Below, in pieces: positions 18,639-27,379 of a DNA stretch of 64,000 nt. How positions within the stretch are numbered: the first letter of the stretch is position 1; every line of letters starts with the position of its first letter. Position numbers and translations under genes: made by a program. The stretch covers positions 310,001-374,000 of the forward strand of contig NC_022124.1 in NCBI RefSeq assembly GCF_000163055.2. Reading direction: 5' to 3'. This DNA is from Prevotella sp. oral taxon 299 str. F0039. Its GTDB lineage: Bacteria; Bacteroidota; Bacteroidia; Bacteroidales; Bacteroidaceae. The notes below the pieces were generated by a model. It saw nothing but the letters and a program-made list of their open reading frames with translations. It was not told the origin of the DNA and made no database searches.

Positions 18639-20396
18639 ATGATTAAATTTCAAGATGTAACTCTTGCAGATAAAGACACCATTCAATCGTTTACTTTGAA
18701 TGGTGAACTGCAAAATTGCGACCTTTCTATCGCTAACATCATTAGCTGGCGTTTCCTATATAACACGCAATGGGCAATAGTTAATAACTATTTAGTATTC
18801 CGATTCTATGTCAATCAACATCTAGCATATATGCTTCCTGTTCCTCGTCCTACTGAAAACGAAGACGGAAAACTATGTGTTAAGCCTTGCGATGCATGTT
18901 CTATTGAAGTGATTAAAGCTTTAAAAGAGGATGCAAACGCATTGGGTCATCCCTTTCTTATGCTGGGTGTGTGCAATTGTATGGTTGATGTTATAGAGCA
19001 GTTTATGCCTAACACGTTTGAGATGAAGCCCAACAGAGATTATGCCGACTATATTTATACCCGTGAAAAGTTGGCTCTTTTGTCGGGAAAAAAACTACAT
19101 GGAAAGCGTAACCACATCAATAAATTCAAGATATTATACCCTCATTACGAATATAAGCCATTGACAAAAGACCTTATTCCTGAGTGTTTAAAGTTGGAAG
19201 AGAAATGGCGTGAGGCATCAATCAACGATGGCTCAAACCCCGAACTCCTTGCAAGCGAGTTGCGTTCGATGACTCGTGCGTTTGAATTTTGGGACGAATT
19301 GGGCTTAATTGGCGGTACGCTGTGGGTAGATAACAATCTCATTGCCTTTACATACGGCTGTCCGATCAATCAAACAACATTCGATGTGTGTGTTGAAAAG
19401 GCAGATGTGTCGTACGAAGGAGCGTTTACTATGATTAATAATGAGTTTGTTCGTCATCTTCCTGAGCAGTATTTCTACATCAATCGTGAAGAAGATATGG
19501 GAGAAGAAGGACTTAGAAATGCTAAGCTTTCATACAAACCCGATATCATTCTCGAAAAGAATACGGTGATGGAGCGTCATCCTTTCGTGGCAAAAGACGA
19601 GGAAGAACATGTTAAAAATGAGACAAAAGAATTGTGGAAAGAGGTATTTAACGACAAAGAAGCGTTTGTTGAGATGTATTTCAACAGAGTGTTTAGTCAC
19701 GAAAACAACTACACCATCCAAATAAATAAAAAGGTGGTGGGTGCTTTGCAGGCTGTTCCTTATCAGCTAAAGTGGCACCATCAAATTGCGAAAACGGTGT
19801 ATATAAGTGGCGTTTGTACATCACCTTCAATGCGAAACCTCAATATTGGCAACAACATCATGCACCAAGCGCATTTCAATAGCTATCATAAAGGAGCGGT
19901 GTTCGCTGTGCTTATTCCTGCAGAAGAATGGTTATACACTTGGTATGCTAAGTGCGGATATGTTGAAAAGATGGATTGTGTGGCTTTACCTTTCGACATT
20001 TTAAATGCAAATGTCACCGAACTGAATGCTTGGCAACAGCAACAAAGCACCATTTTGCTACATAACGATGAGCAATGGGACATTGCAAAAGAAGATGTTC
20101 GCATTGATGGTAGCGACTATTTGGCTAAGGATAAAGAGGCTAAGGGAATGATTAGGGTGATTAATGCACACGAGGCTTTGAAGCTATATGCAAGTATCTA
20201 TCCTGAAGAAGAGAAAGTGTTGCACATCAAAGGCGACAGAGATATTCCTTCGAACAATGCTTATTACATCGTAAAAGATGGTAAGGCTATAAAAACCGAT
20301 GAGCCTTTTAGCAACGCAACAACTATCAAGATAGACGAGTTGGCTAACATTTTGTTCAGTAACGACAAACCTATTATGACTATGATGCTTAACTAA
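18639..20396 (+). CDS. DUF2156 (lysyltransferase-like) fused to a GNAT acetyltransferase
   Basis: A 585-residue cytoplasmic protein made of two acyltransferase-fold halves. Residues about 15-290 resemble the DUF2156/LPG-synthase C-terminal domain, with DLSIANIISWRF near the start and NREEDMGEEGLRNAKLSYKPD, a conserved end of that family. Residues about 310-450 look like a GNAT domain, with VYISGVCTSPSMRNLNIGNNIM as the acetyl-CoA-binding stretch and AEEWLYTWYAKCGY. The C-terminal 130 residues resemble a sterol-carrier-like tail of Eis-type proteins. Substrates are unknown. Both halves are intact in one frame, and I have seen this fusion as a Bacteroidetes gene, so it is probably natural. It is a single-gene unit with a shared bidirectional terminator downstream. 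Confidence 0.75.
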   Translation: MIKFQDVTLADKDTIQSFTLNGELQNCDLSIANIISWRFLYNTQWAIVNNYLVFRFYVNQHLAYMLPVPRPTENEDGKLCVKPCDACSIEVIKALKEDANALGHPFLMLGVCNCMVDVIEQFMPNTFEMKPNRDYADYIYTREKLALLSGKKLHGKRNHINKFKILYPHYEYKPLTKDLIPECLKLEEKWREASINDGSNPELLASELRSMTRAFEFWDELGLIGGTLWVDNNLIAFTYGCPINQTTFDVCVEKADVSYEGAFTMINNEFVRHLPEQYFYINREEDMGEEGLRNAKLSYKPDIILEKNTVMERHPFVAKDEEEHVKNETKELWKEVFNDKEAFVEMYFNRVFSHENNYTIQINKKVVGALQAVPYQLKWHHQIAKTVYISGVCTSPSMRNLNIGNNIMHQAHFNSYHKGAVFAVLIPAEEWLYTWYAKCGYVEKMDCVALPFDILNANVTELNAWQQQQSTILLHNDEQWDIAKEDVRIDGSDYLAKDKEAKGMIRVINAHEALKLYASIYPEEEKVLHIKGDRDIPSNNAYYIVKDGKAIKTDEPFSNATTIKIDELANILFSNDKPIMTMMLN

Positions 20397-20404
20397 TGAT
20401 TTTC

Positions 20405-20460
20405 AAAGGCTTTAGAACAGCTTTGAAAAAGCATTGATATTGCATAGTAAAAATAATAAA
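20405..20460 (-). repeat. 22-bp-phased GCTTTT array, copy C
   Basis: Plus-strand AAAGGC (20405), AAAAGC (20427) and AAAAAT (20449) are spaced 22 bp apart; on the minus strand they read GCCTTT, GCTTTT and ATTTTT. The array lies just past the bidirectional terminator at 20513-20553 as seen from the minus-strand LRR gene. Confidence 0.55.
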
Positions 20461-20512
20461 TATTAAAAGTAATTCAATTGAGTTTATTTTAAGTTCAATT
20501 GATATATAATCA

Positions 20513-20553
20513 AAAATAAAGAGGTAACCTGTTAAAAGTTACCTCTTTATTTT
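20513..20553. terminator. bidirectional terminator between convergent genes
   Basis: A perfect 16-bp stem (AAAATAAAGAGGTAAC at 20513-20528 with GTTACCTCTTTATTTT at 20538-20553) and a 9-nt loop has A/T tracts on both sides, serving both the plus-strand fusion gene and the minus-strand LRR gene. Confidence 0.9.
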
Positions 20554-20581
20554 CTATGTTATAATCGATACAGATTATCAA

Positions 20582-22741
20582 TTAGTTCTTTACAACATAA
20601 TTGGTGTTCCTATTAGATTGTGGACCAGCAGGCTTATTTTTTGAACTGTTAATCTTTCCATCTAAAGTAGCCTTTTGACTTGCTGTGTAATGAACGGTCA
20701 TTAGTTGATCTGTACCAGAACTATTTGTTTGTGCTCCAGCATAAACTTCTTTTAAAGCAGTGAGCTTTGTTATGTCAATAGTGCTAAGTTTGCAACTCGA
20801 AATATCGAGATATGTAAGCGCAGTGTTATCTCCTAATACGAATGTTGTTATAGGATTGAGAGATGATTTCAACTCTTTTAGCTTTGTATTTGCACTAATA
20901 TTAAGCTGAGTTAGTTGTGCTTTTTCTGTATAAAGTTTTTCTAATTCAGTGTTACGAGATACATCTAAACTTGCTATTGATGTTCGTTCTAAAGCAAGCT
21001 CTTTTAGTTTAGTGTTATTAGATACATCTAAACTTGCTATTTTAGAATCTTTTAATACAAGCTGTTCCAAAGATGTATTCTTAGAAATATCTAAACTTGT
21101 TATAGATGTACTATGTAGTCTTAAACCAATTAGATTTGCACCTGTAGCAGTTAAACCTATAATTTTTTTCAATGTTTTTGAATTGTTTATTTGAACTTGG
21201 CGCAATTTAGGATTATGACTAAAGTCTATTGATTCTAATTTAATCTCATCTGCATAGAATTCAGCAAGCTGTGGATTTTCACTTAGTCCGGGTATAGAAG
21301 TAACACCTTTATCATTCATAGCATTAAGTTTGTCTAATTTGGGTGAACCTTCTGTGTGAATAACAGTTATTTGAGGATTATGATCAGTTATAAGTGTTTT
21401 TAATTCAGGTAAGTGTCTTACATCTACTTCTTTCAATATTTCGTTATGGTGAAGTTCAATATACTCAAGATTTTTATTACCTTTAATAAATGCATCAGTC
21501 ATTCCATTTAAATGATTAGCATAAAGTCTAGTAATCTTCTCAAGTCCAGTGATGTCAATAGAGGTTACAAGAGGACTATTCTCTACCGTAACTTTAACTA
21601 ATTGAGGAGATTTTTTGAAGTCTAACTTACCTGTAAGATTTTTATTATTTAATAATTTAACTTCGGTTATATTACGATAGTATTGCAACTCGTCGATAGA
21701 AGTTAGTTTGTCTTGATTCTCTATCTTTAATTCTCCTTTGTAAGAAAGAATTTTTTCAAAGTTGTCTGCATTGTATATATTAACTTTTCCATCTGCATCT
21801 CTAACTAAATCAGGTACACGTTCAGCGATAGCATCAATCAATGCAGTATTTTTTAATATATGGTCTTTAGCCTTACTTTCATCTACTGTAATCTCACCTA
21901 AGTCCTTTATTTCACCACGTTTGATAGCAATTTCTGATCGAACCTTAGCTTGTACTACTTTACCATTTTCTAAAATAAAAGCCAAAGTTAAACCTTTTTG
22001 AAGTGTAGTTACAGGTAAAGCTACATAATAATCAGTGGCTTCTGCAAAAGAACCTGCTTCAGGCTTGTATGTAAGAACAGGAGAACCTGACTCAACTATA
22101 TTCTTTAATGTTGATATAGCCTTGTTGTTATCAAATTCAACTTCCGACTTGAAACTTCCAGAAAGAGGTTCTTGATTAATCGAATTCAATGTAACTTGCT
22201 TCACATTTGAAGAACCTTTGATTTTGAACTTAAGTAATCCACCTAAATTATAGGCAGTAAAGCTTTCTTCTGGTTTTGGAATTAGAGCCACCGATGGGTT
22301 TGCTTGTGGATCGAAAGTCTTGGCAATAGCCTTTTGTGTGTTTGAAAGTGTATATTCAAATTTTGCTTTTGTAGGTGAAATATATTCTATTTTTCCTGTT
22401 TCTTGGTAAGGATATATGGCAAAATAAGCGGATTTGTTATCCTCTGCTTTACCATAGAAACGCGCTACGTTACCATTCTTTGAGGTTTTAAAGGGCTTTG
22501 TTTTATTTCCGGGAGTTCCTTGATAACCAATGCCAATAACATCGTTTGCATTCCAAATCACGCTGCTACCATCAGTAGCAAGGGCAGTTCTTGTTATAGA
22601 ATGTCCGTCTTTACTAAAGAATGAAAGGTCTACAAGATTTTCACTTTGCGTGTTTTGATCGAAAACTCCATAGTCATTAGAACAAGAGACCGCACCGAAA
22701 ACCATGCTTCCGCATAATAAAAAAGATATTATTTTTTTCAT
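20582..22741 (-). CDS. surface lipoprotein with fimbrillin-like and leucine-rich-repeat domains
   Basis: A 719-residue lipoprotein: signal peptide MKKIISFLLCGSMVFGAVSC with the lipidated Cys at 20. Residues about 30-290 resemble the Mfa-like fimbrillin beta-sandwich (SITRTALATDG, WNANDVIGIGYQG, YFAIYPYQETG, YYVALPVTTLQKG). Residues about 330-690 are leucine-rich repeats, with a run of 21-residue units of the form SLDVSNNTKLKELALERTS. Such proteins sit on the cell surface and bind host, bacterial or matrix ligands; the partner is unknown. A 53-residue peptide gene lies 43 bp upstream on the same strand. The gene is AT-rich and the repeat DNA is nearly identical between units, so repeat number may vary. 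Confidence 0.85.
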   Translation of the reverse strand: MKKIISFLLCGSMVFGAVSCSNDYGVFDQNTQSENLVDLSFFSKDGHSITRTALATDGSSVIWNANDVIGIGYQGTPGNKTKPFKTSKNGNVARFYGKAEDNKSAYFAIYPYQETGKIEYISPTKAKFEYTLSNTQKAIAKTFDPQANPSVALIPKPEESFTAYNLGGLLKFKIKGSSNVKQVTLNSINQEPLSGSFKSEVEFDNNKAISTLKNIVESGSPVLTYKPEAGSFAEATDYYVALPVTTLQKGLTLAFILENGKVVQAKVRSEIAIKRGEIKDLGEITVDESKAKDHILKNTALIDAIAERVPDLVRDADGKVNIYNADNFEKILSYKGELKIENQDKLTSIDELQYYRNITEVKLLNNKNLTGKLDFKKSPQLVKVTVENSPLVTSIDITGLEKITRLYANHLNGMTDAFIKGNKNLEYIELHHNEILKEVDVRHLPELKTLITDHNPQITVIHTEGSPKLDKLNAMNDKGVTSIPGLSENPQLAEFYADEIKLESIDFSHNPKLRQVQINNSKTLKKIIGLTATGANLIGLRLHSTSITSLDISKNTSLEQLVLKDSKIASLDVSNNTKLKELALERTSIASLDVSRNTELEKLYTEKAQLTQLNISANTKLKELKSSLNPITTFVLGDNTALTYLDISSCKLSTIDITKLTALKEVYAGAQTNSSGTDQLMTVHYTASQKATLDGKINSSKNKPAGPQSNRNTNYVVKN
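20958..21104 (-). repeat. 63-bp tandem repeats encoding 21-residue LRR units
   Basis: The 21-bp core GATACATCTAAACTTGCTAT(T) occurs at 20958 and again at 21021, and a diverged copy (GAAATATCTAAACTTGTTAT) at 21084, exactly 63 bp apart, i.e. 21 codons. Near-identical DNA in neighbouring units makes slippage or recombination likely. Confidence 0.85.
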
Positions 22742-22784
22742 TTATGTCTATTTTATAGTTTCTTATTTGAATATAATTACTTTA

Positions 22785-22946
22785 TTAGAAGGGTGAATCA
22801 TCGTCACTTGCATCTTCTACTACAGGTTTATCTGCGCTAGGAACAAATCCTTCGTGAGCATTTGAACCAAGACTATTCGTCATAAAGTTTGTTCCTGTAT
22901 CAAATTTTAGTTTTAACGTACAAGGTTTAATATAATTTCTCTTCAT
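22785..22946 (-). CDS. 53-residue peptide upstream of the LRR lipoprotein
   Basis: A short frame from ATG 22946 to TAA 22785 encodes MKRNYIKPCTLKLKFDTGTN at its start and ends in an acidic tail ASDDDSPF. It has no signal peptide or membrane segment. The opening MK-x-x-YIKP, a central aliphatic strand and a loose acidic end resemble short peptides I have seen before surface-protein genes in Prevotella, but I know no function. It sits 43 bp before the LRR lipoprotein gene with no terminator between, so the two are probably co-transcribed. Being flanked by clearly non-coding AT-rich DNA and having a good start context make it a real gene candidate. Confidence 0.65.
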   Translation of the reverse strand: MKRNYIKPCTLKLKFDTGTNFMTNSLGSNAHEGFVPSADKPVVEDASDDDSPF

Positions 22947-23590
22947 AAATTTTGAGTTTTATTTCTTTATCATAAACATAATGAATTACGCTCATTGTGT
23001 TCTTATATTTTAACGTGTTATATTTTCTGCTTAAATAATTATTATAGTAAATGATTCTGATATTGAGATTATTTCCCAAAAGCTAATTGTTTTATATGCT
23101 GTTTTAATCCATTCTGCTTGATTTTTCTTCTTTCCCCAAAAACATCTTATGGAGTTTAAGGGCGGACAAAAGTACAATATAAACTTTGTAAAAAGATACT
23201 CTGAGAAAATAATTTGTTGCGAATTGGTGTTTTTTTTTGATATATATCAACCTTAAGATGTTGCCTTTGAACCTTATGATTTTAATGTTTTTAAAAGGAA
23301 AACTATAAACTGAAAGATTATTGAATAAAATGTGTATATAAATTCAACATAACAAATAAAAACAAATAAATTGAAATATTTTTGAGCATTAATGTTTTAG
23401 AATAAATAAAAATACATATATTTGCGAATGAATAGAAACTTTTAATGCAGAAGAAAGAGTTCTTAATAATATTATTTATATGATAATAAATGGTGAACTT
23501 TGATGTAATAAAAAGCAAAGAAAGAGTGACTTGTTCACAATTGCATTTCTATTAAGAATCATTTACTAACAATTACAAATTATTTTGCTT
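22947..23590. other. 644-bp divergent intergenic region
   Basis: Very AT-rich DNA between the minus-strand peptide gene and the plus-strand secreted protein. Visible signals are -7-like elements only: minus-strand TACTTTTG (23167-23174), which would give a leader of about 215 nt to the peptide gene, and plus-strand TATATTTG (23417-23424) for the gene at 23591. Neither has a clear -33 element at the right spacing. Candidate frames here look random. Confidence 0.5.
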
Positions 23591-25390
23591 ATGAAGAAAA
23601 GATTTTTACCCTTTCTTGTAGGTTCTCTACTAACATTTTTACCCGTTGTTGCAACGCCAACACAACGCCACACATTGCCACTTACAGAGCAAGAGGCTAA
23701 CGAAAAAGGCTCATTAGTGATCACTCACAAACCAATTAAGCGTGTCGAAGGATTCGTTGGAGAATCTTCTTTGGTTACAACCCTACACATAAAAGCAACC
23801 AATATTACATCTGTAGTGAACTTAGAGCTTACTGGTGCAGATAGAACTAACTTTATTTTAGAAAAGACAACCCTTCCTCTTGGAACATGGGAACAAGATG
23901 TTAAGGTGAATTACAAACCACAAAAGGTAAAAAGTCACAAAGCTACAATCATTATAGACTGTCCTTCTTTGCCCGAGGCATCAACGACTATTGCTATAGA
24001 AGGTATTTCTATTGATAAAAACAATCCACCAACATTCACTGTTACTCCACAGACTTTAGAAACATTTACATGCGAAGAAAAGAAGACAATTACACAAACT
24101 ATCAATATAACTTCGCAACATTTGGCTGAAAACATACAGGTTTATCCAACTCAGAAGAATGTTTTTAAGGTGAGCAGTGCATCTATCTACCGCAATTCTC
24201 CTGGTAGACTTGTTGTTACTTTTGCTCCTCTTAAGGCAGGAGAGTATAAAGATACGATTGTATTCCACACCTATGGCGGACAAGATGTACGCATACCGCT
24301 TGTGGGAAGAGCAACAGCTACATCGCAAGTTGTGGAGAAAGAGGGAACTGAATTGGTGTTAGACACATCTAATCCGCTTCTAGTTTTGAACGAAACATTC
24401 AGCAATCAACCTAAAAATAAGCCACTTGTATTGAAAGGCTGGGTGAACAATGCAACCAAAGGAACAAGAGCTTGGTGGGGATTTAAAACGCTAAGTTACG
24501 ACAAAACACCAGATGAAGAGGTGGCAAAGGTAACTGGTTTCGACTCAAAAGTGGAATATGGATCAGAAACTCCTTGTGAAATGCTTCTTGTAACACCTGC
24601 TCTCGACTTTAAAAATGCCGCTTCTAAAATCTTTACTATCCGTTTAAGAGGTGACCTGTTACAAGATAATATGACTGATACTTTAAGGGTTTATTATATA
24701 GAAAAGGTGGACAATAAAATAGAAAAGTTACCAATAGGAGGCTTTAAGATACCTAACACAAAAGATGAATCGGGTGAATGGAAAGAATATCATATTGATT
24801 TTACAGACCTACCTCTTAAAGATGTGTTCTTCATCGGATTTGGTTTCGTAGGTACAAGAGGTGCAACCAGCTCTGCAACTTATTTTATTGACGACATATC
24901 TTTTGGTAGAACAGACCTTCCAGTGATAACTCCTTCGGCCCTAAAGTTTGAAGTTACTACCTCATTAGGTGTGCAAAAGAGTTTCAACGAAATTCAAGTT
25001 ACAACAAAAAACACCAAAGAACCCGTTAAACTAACATTGTCGGGACGCCATAAAAGCAAGTTTAAATTATCTGCAACAGAGCTTCCTAAAGAAGGTGGAT
25101 CTTTCTCTGTTACTTTCAAATCTAATGTGAAAGGTGTGCATTTCGCAACTATTAAGCTTACATCTCGTGGTGCTGCCGACCAATATGTTGAGCTTGTTGC
25201 GCTAAATGGAGATGTTACAGCGATTTCAGACGTGCCTACTCTCGACTTAGAGGCTGTGGTATATGATCTTAACGGGAATGTAGTAACTAGAACAAATAAC
25301 AACAACATTGATGAATTAAAGGCAAAACTTCAACGTGGAATTTATATTGTAAGAACCAAAGACACAACCTTTAAAGTAAGAGTCAACTAA
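23591..25390 (+). CDS. secreted choice-of-anchor-type protein with T9SS-like C-terminal tail
   Basis: A 599-residue exported protein. The ATG at 23591 starts the signal peptide MKKRFLPFLVGSLLTFLPVVA; a TTG 6 bp upstream is a poorer start. Two or three Ig-like beta domains cover about 35-250 (repeating pattern TLPLG, VNYKPQKVKSHKATI, VVTFAPLKAGEYKDTI). A cleaved-adhesin/choice-of-anchor-J-like lectin domain covers about 265-440 (LNETFSN, KGWVNNA, YFIDDISFG). Another Ig-like domain follows. The last 70 residues (LEAVVYDLNGNVVTR, LQRGIYIVRTKDTTFKVRV) resemble a type A sorting domain, which sends proteins through the type IX secretion system to the surface. Its ligand is unknown. Confidence 0.8.
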   Translation: MKKRFLPFLVGSLLTFLPVVATPTQRHTLPLTEQEANEKGSLVITHKPIKRVEGFVGESSLVTTLHIKATNITSVVNLELTGADRTNFILEKTTLPLGTWEQDVKVNYKPQKVKSHKATIIIDCPSLPEASTTIAIEGISIDKNNPPTFTVTPQTLETFTCEEKKTITQTINITSQHLAENIQVYPTQKNVFKVSSASIYRNSPGRLVVTFAPLKAGEYKDTIVFHTYGGQDVRIPLVGRATATSQVVEKEGTELVLDTSNPLLVLNETFSNQPKNKPLVLKGWVNNATKGTRAWWGFKTLSYDKTPDEEVAKVTGFDSKVEYGSETPCEMLLVTPALDFKNAASKIFTIRLRGDLLQDNMTDTLRVYYIEKVDNKIEKLPIGGFKIPNTKDESGEWKEYHIDFTDLPLKDVFFIGFGFVGTRGATSSATYFIDDISFGRTDLPVITPSALKFEVTTSLGVQKSFNEIQVTTKNTKEPVKLTLSGRHKSKFKLSATELPKEGGSFSVTFKSNVKGVHFATIKLTSRGAADQYVELVALNGDVTAISDVPTLDLEAVVYDLNGNVVTRTNNNNIDELKAKLQRGIYIVRTKDTTFKVRVN

Positions 25391-25458
25391 ACAAATAACT
25401 TTAATCTGAAGATTTTTTTCTTCAAATATCCGAATCTCTAAGAGACCAATAGGTGAAA

Positions 25459-25492
25459 GACTTTACGGCAAAACTGCTGTAAAGTCTTTTTA
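25459..25492 (+). terminator. intrinsic terminator after the secreted protein gene
   Basis: An 11-bp stem (GACTTTACGGC at 25459-25469 with GCTGTAAAGTC at 25476-25486, one wobble) and a T-rich tail, 68 bp past the stop. Confidence 0.85.
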
Positions 25493-25594
25493 TTTTCTCC
25501 CTAATTCGGGCTTTTCACAATGTTCTTACAAACCATTCTTAACTCCTTTATTTTTAATAATAAGTTATAAATAGTATGCTTTCTATTTTTTTTG

Positions 25595-25602
25595 TAACTT
25601 TG
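25595..25602 (+). promoter_or_regulatory. -7 promoter element before the PH-like gene
   Basis: TAACTTTG followed by CACCC, 58 bp before the start at 25661. The -33 region is not clear. Confidence 0.45.
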
Positions 25603-25660
25603 CACCCATTGTTTTATTGCCAATAGATAATTGTTGGCAACACAATAAAATGAGTATCGT

Positions 25661-26074
25661 ATGAATAGAACATTTCAACAACAATTTAATTGGCAAGCCA
25701 AAATTGCAATATTTCTAACAAGTGGATTTGCTTTTTATATGTTTTGGCAACAAAAAGCCATTGTGGGAGCGTTGTTTGCACTATTCGCTCTCTTTATAAT
25801 GAACTATATTATCAATAGCAGTTATACGTTTAAAACAATTGATAACCAGGAGTTCTTAGAGATCAATCACGGACGTTTTTATCGCAAGAAAATTGTTTCT
25901 TTTGCGCAAGTCAATAAGATATCGACCCATAAGATATGTTTTGGACTCATTACTTCGCTTATTATTGAAACAGAAAACAAACAATACATTGGAATACAAC
26001 CACAGCATCCCGAATTATTTATCAATGAATTTTATAAACGAAAGAATACAAATTATAAAAATGAAGAAGATTAA
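25661..26074 (+). CDS. small membrane protein with PH-like domain
   Basis: A 137-residue protein I cannot assign to a named gene. Two hydrophobic segments near residues 13-28 and 32-49 form a hairpin in the membrane. The remainder (about 50-125) looks like a bacterial pleckstrin-homology-like fold: EFLEINHGRFYRKKIVSFAQVNKI followed by LIIETENKQYIGI. Such proteins often sense envelope state, but nothing shows that here. Its last 14 bp overlap the start of the carboxypeptidase gene, so the two are co-translated, which hints at a cell-envelope role. Confidence 0.65.
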   Translation: MNRTFQQQFNWQAKIAIFLTSGFAFYMFWQQKAIVGALFALFALFIMNYIINSSYTFKTIDNQEFLEINHGRFYRKKIVSFAQVNKISTHKICFGLITSLIIETENKQYIGIQPQHPELFINEFYKRKNTNYKNEED

Positions 26075-27332
26075 TTGTCGTCTCTACTCTGTCATTTTTA
26101 TTTTATTTTTACTTCCTCTTCATATCTTTGCGCAGATAGATAATGAGGTAAAAGAACAGCAAATTGAATTATCTGAACTTGACTCTATCGCTATTTCTAC
26201 AAGTTTAGAGGATAGTGTTGCACAGCCTTGGCCCATTAATAAACAAGTTCAACTTCAGGAACTACTTAATAATAAGATGTTTAAAACATCTCAAGTGGGA
26301 ATGATGGTATATGATATTACTGCCGATTCTACGATCTTTCAGTTTAATGAGAAACAGCTTTTGCGCCCCGCTTCAACAATGAAACTCATCACTGCCATTA
26401 CTGCTTTAGATAAACTTGGTGGTAGTTATCAGTTTAAAACTTCGTTATGGAAGACGGGAAATGTTGAGAATAGAGTATTAAAGGGTAATATTTATTGTGT
26501 CGGAGGTTTTGATCCGATGTTTAATAACGATGATATGCATGCCTTTGTCAATAGTATTAAGGAACTAGAAATAGATACTATTGCAGGTTATGTCTTTGCA
26601 GATACGTCGATGAAAGATGCCGATAAATGGGGAGAAGGCTGGTGTTGGGATGATGATAACCCCACGCTTACACCTTTATTGATAGGTGGAAAAGACCGAT
26701 TTATGGATCGTTTAATGCACTTTTTACAAGAAGCTGGTATCACAGTAACGATGGGTTGTGAGTTGGGAACAAAGCCTTACGAAGCTGTTCAGGTTGAGAG
26801 TAGATTTCATACGATAGACCAAGTACTGATGAAGATGATGAAAGATAGTAATAACCTGTATGCAGAGGCAATGTTTTATCAATTGGCAAGTAGTGCAGGA
26901 AAGCGTCCTTCATCGGCTAAAGATGCACGGATGGTGATTAAACAGTTGATAACTAAGTTACGAAAAGATCCCAATAAATACAAAATTGTTGATGGTTCGG
27001 GTCTATCTTTATATAACTATGTAAGTGCTGAGCTTGAGATTGAATTCCTAAAATATGCTTATAACAATAAGAACATATTCAGACATCTCGACCCTTCGCT
27101 GCCTTCTGCGGGCATAGATGGCACTTTAAAGAAAAGAATGCAGGGCCAATATACTATAAGTAATGTACATGCTAAAACAGGAACCTTAACTGGTGTTAGC
27201 TCACTTGCAGGCTATTGCACTGCAACTAATGGGCATGTTTTGTGTTTTGCCATCATCAATCAAGGAATAATTCATAATTCAAGTGGACGTACTTTTCAAA
27301 ATAAAGTATGCGAAGTGTTATGTTCTCCATAA
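26061..27332 (+). CDS. dacB: D-alanyl-D-alanine carboxypeptidase/endopeptidase (PBP4 type)
   Basis: A periplasmic class-C penicillin-binding protein that trims or cuts peptidoglycan cross-links. From the ATG at 26061 the protein has 423 residues with a signal peptide (KKINCRLYSVIFILFLLPLHIFA). A longer frame begins upstream, but it lies inside the previous gene and lacks a signal. Active-site motifs are in order: SxxK as PASTMKLITAITALDKLGG near residue 108, SxN as DSNNLYAEAMF near 262, and KTG as HAKTGTLTGVSSLAGY near 372. The length is at the short end of the PBP4 family (about 430-480). It overlaps the preceding PH-like gene by 14 bp. Confidence 0.92.
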   Translation: MKKINCRLYSVIFILFLLPLHIFAQIDNEVKEQQIELSELDSIAISTSLEDSVAQPWPINKQVQLQELLNNKMFKTSQVGMMVYDITADSTIFQFNEKQLLRPASTMKLITAITALDKLGGSYQFKTSLWKTGNVENRVLKGNIYCVGGFDPMFNNDDMHAFVNSIKELEIDTIAGYVFADTSMKDADKWGEGWCWDDDNPTLTPLLIGGKDRFMDRLMHFLQEAGITVTMGCELGTKPYEAVQVESRFHTIDQVLMKMMKDSNNLYAEAMFYQLASSAGKRPSSAKDARMVIKQLITKLRKDPNKYKIVDGSGLSLYNYVSAELEIEFLKYAYNNKNIFRHLDPSLPSAGIDGTLKKRMQGQYTISNVHAKTGTLTGVSSLAGYCTATNGHVLCFAIINQGIIHNSSGRTFQNKVCEVLCSP

Positions 27333-27379
27333 ATAAGAAATACTAATTATATTTTCAAATTAATAATATTCAAATCAAA

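Noticed and set aside
23318..23518. 66-codon minus-strand frame
   Set aside because: Asn/Ile/Phe/Tyr-rich sequence expected by chance in very AT-rich intergenic DNA.
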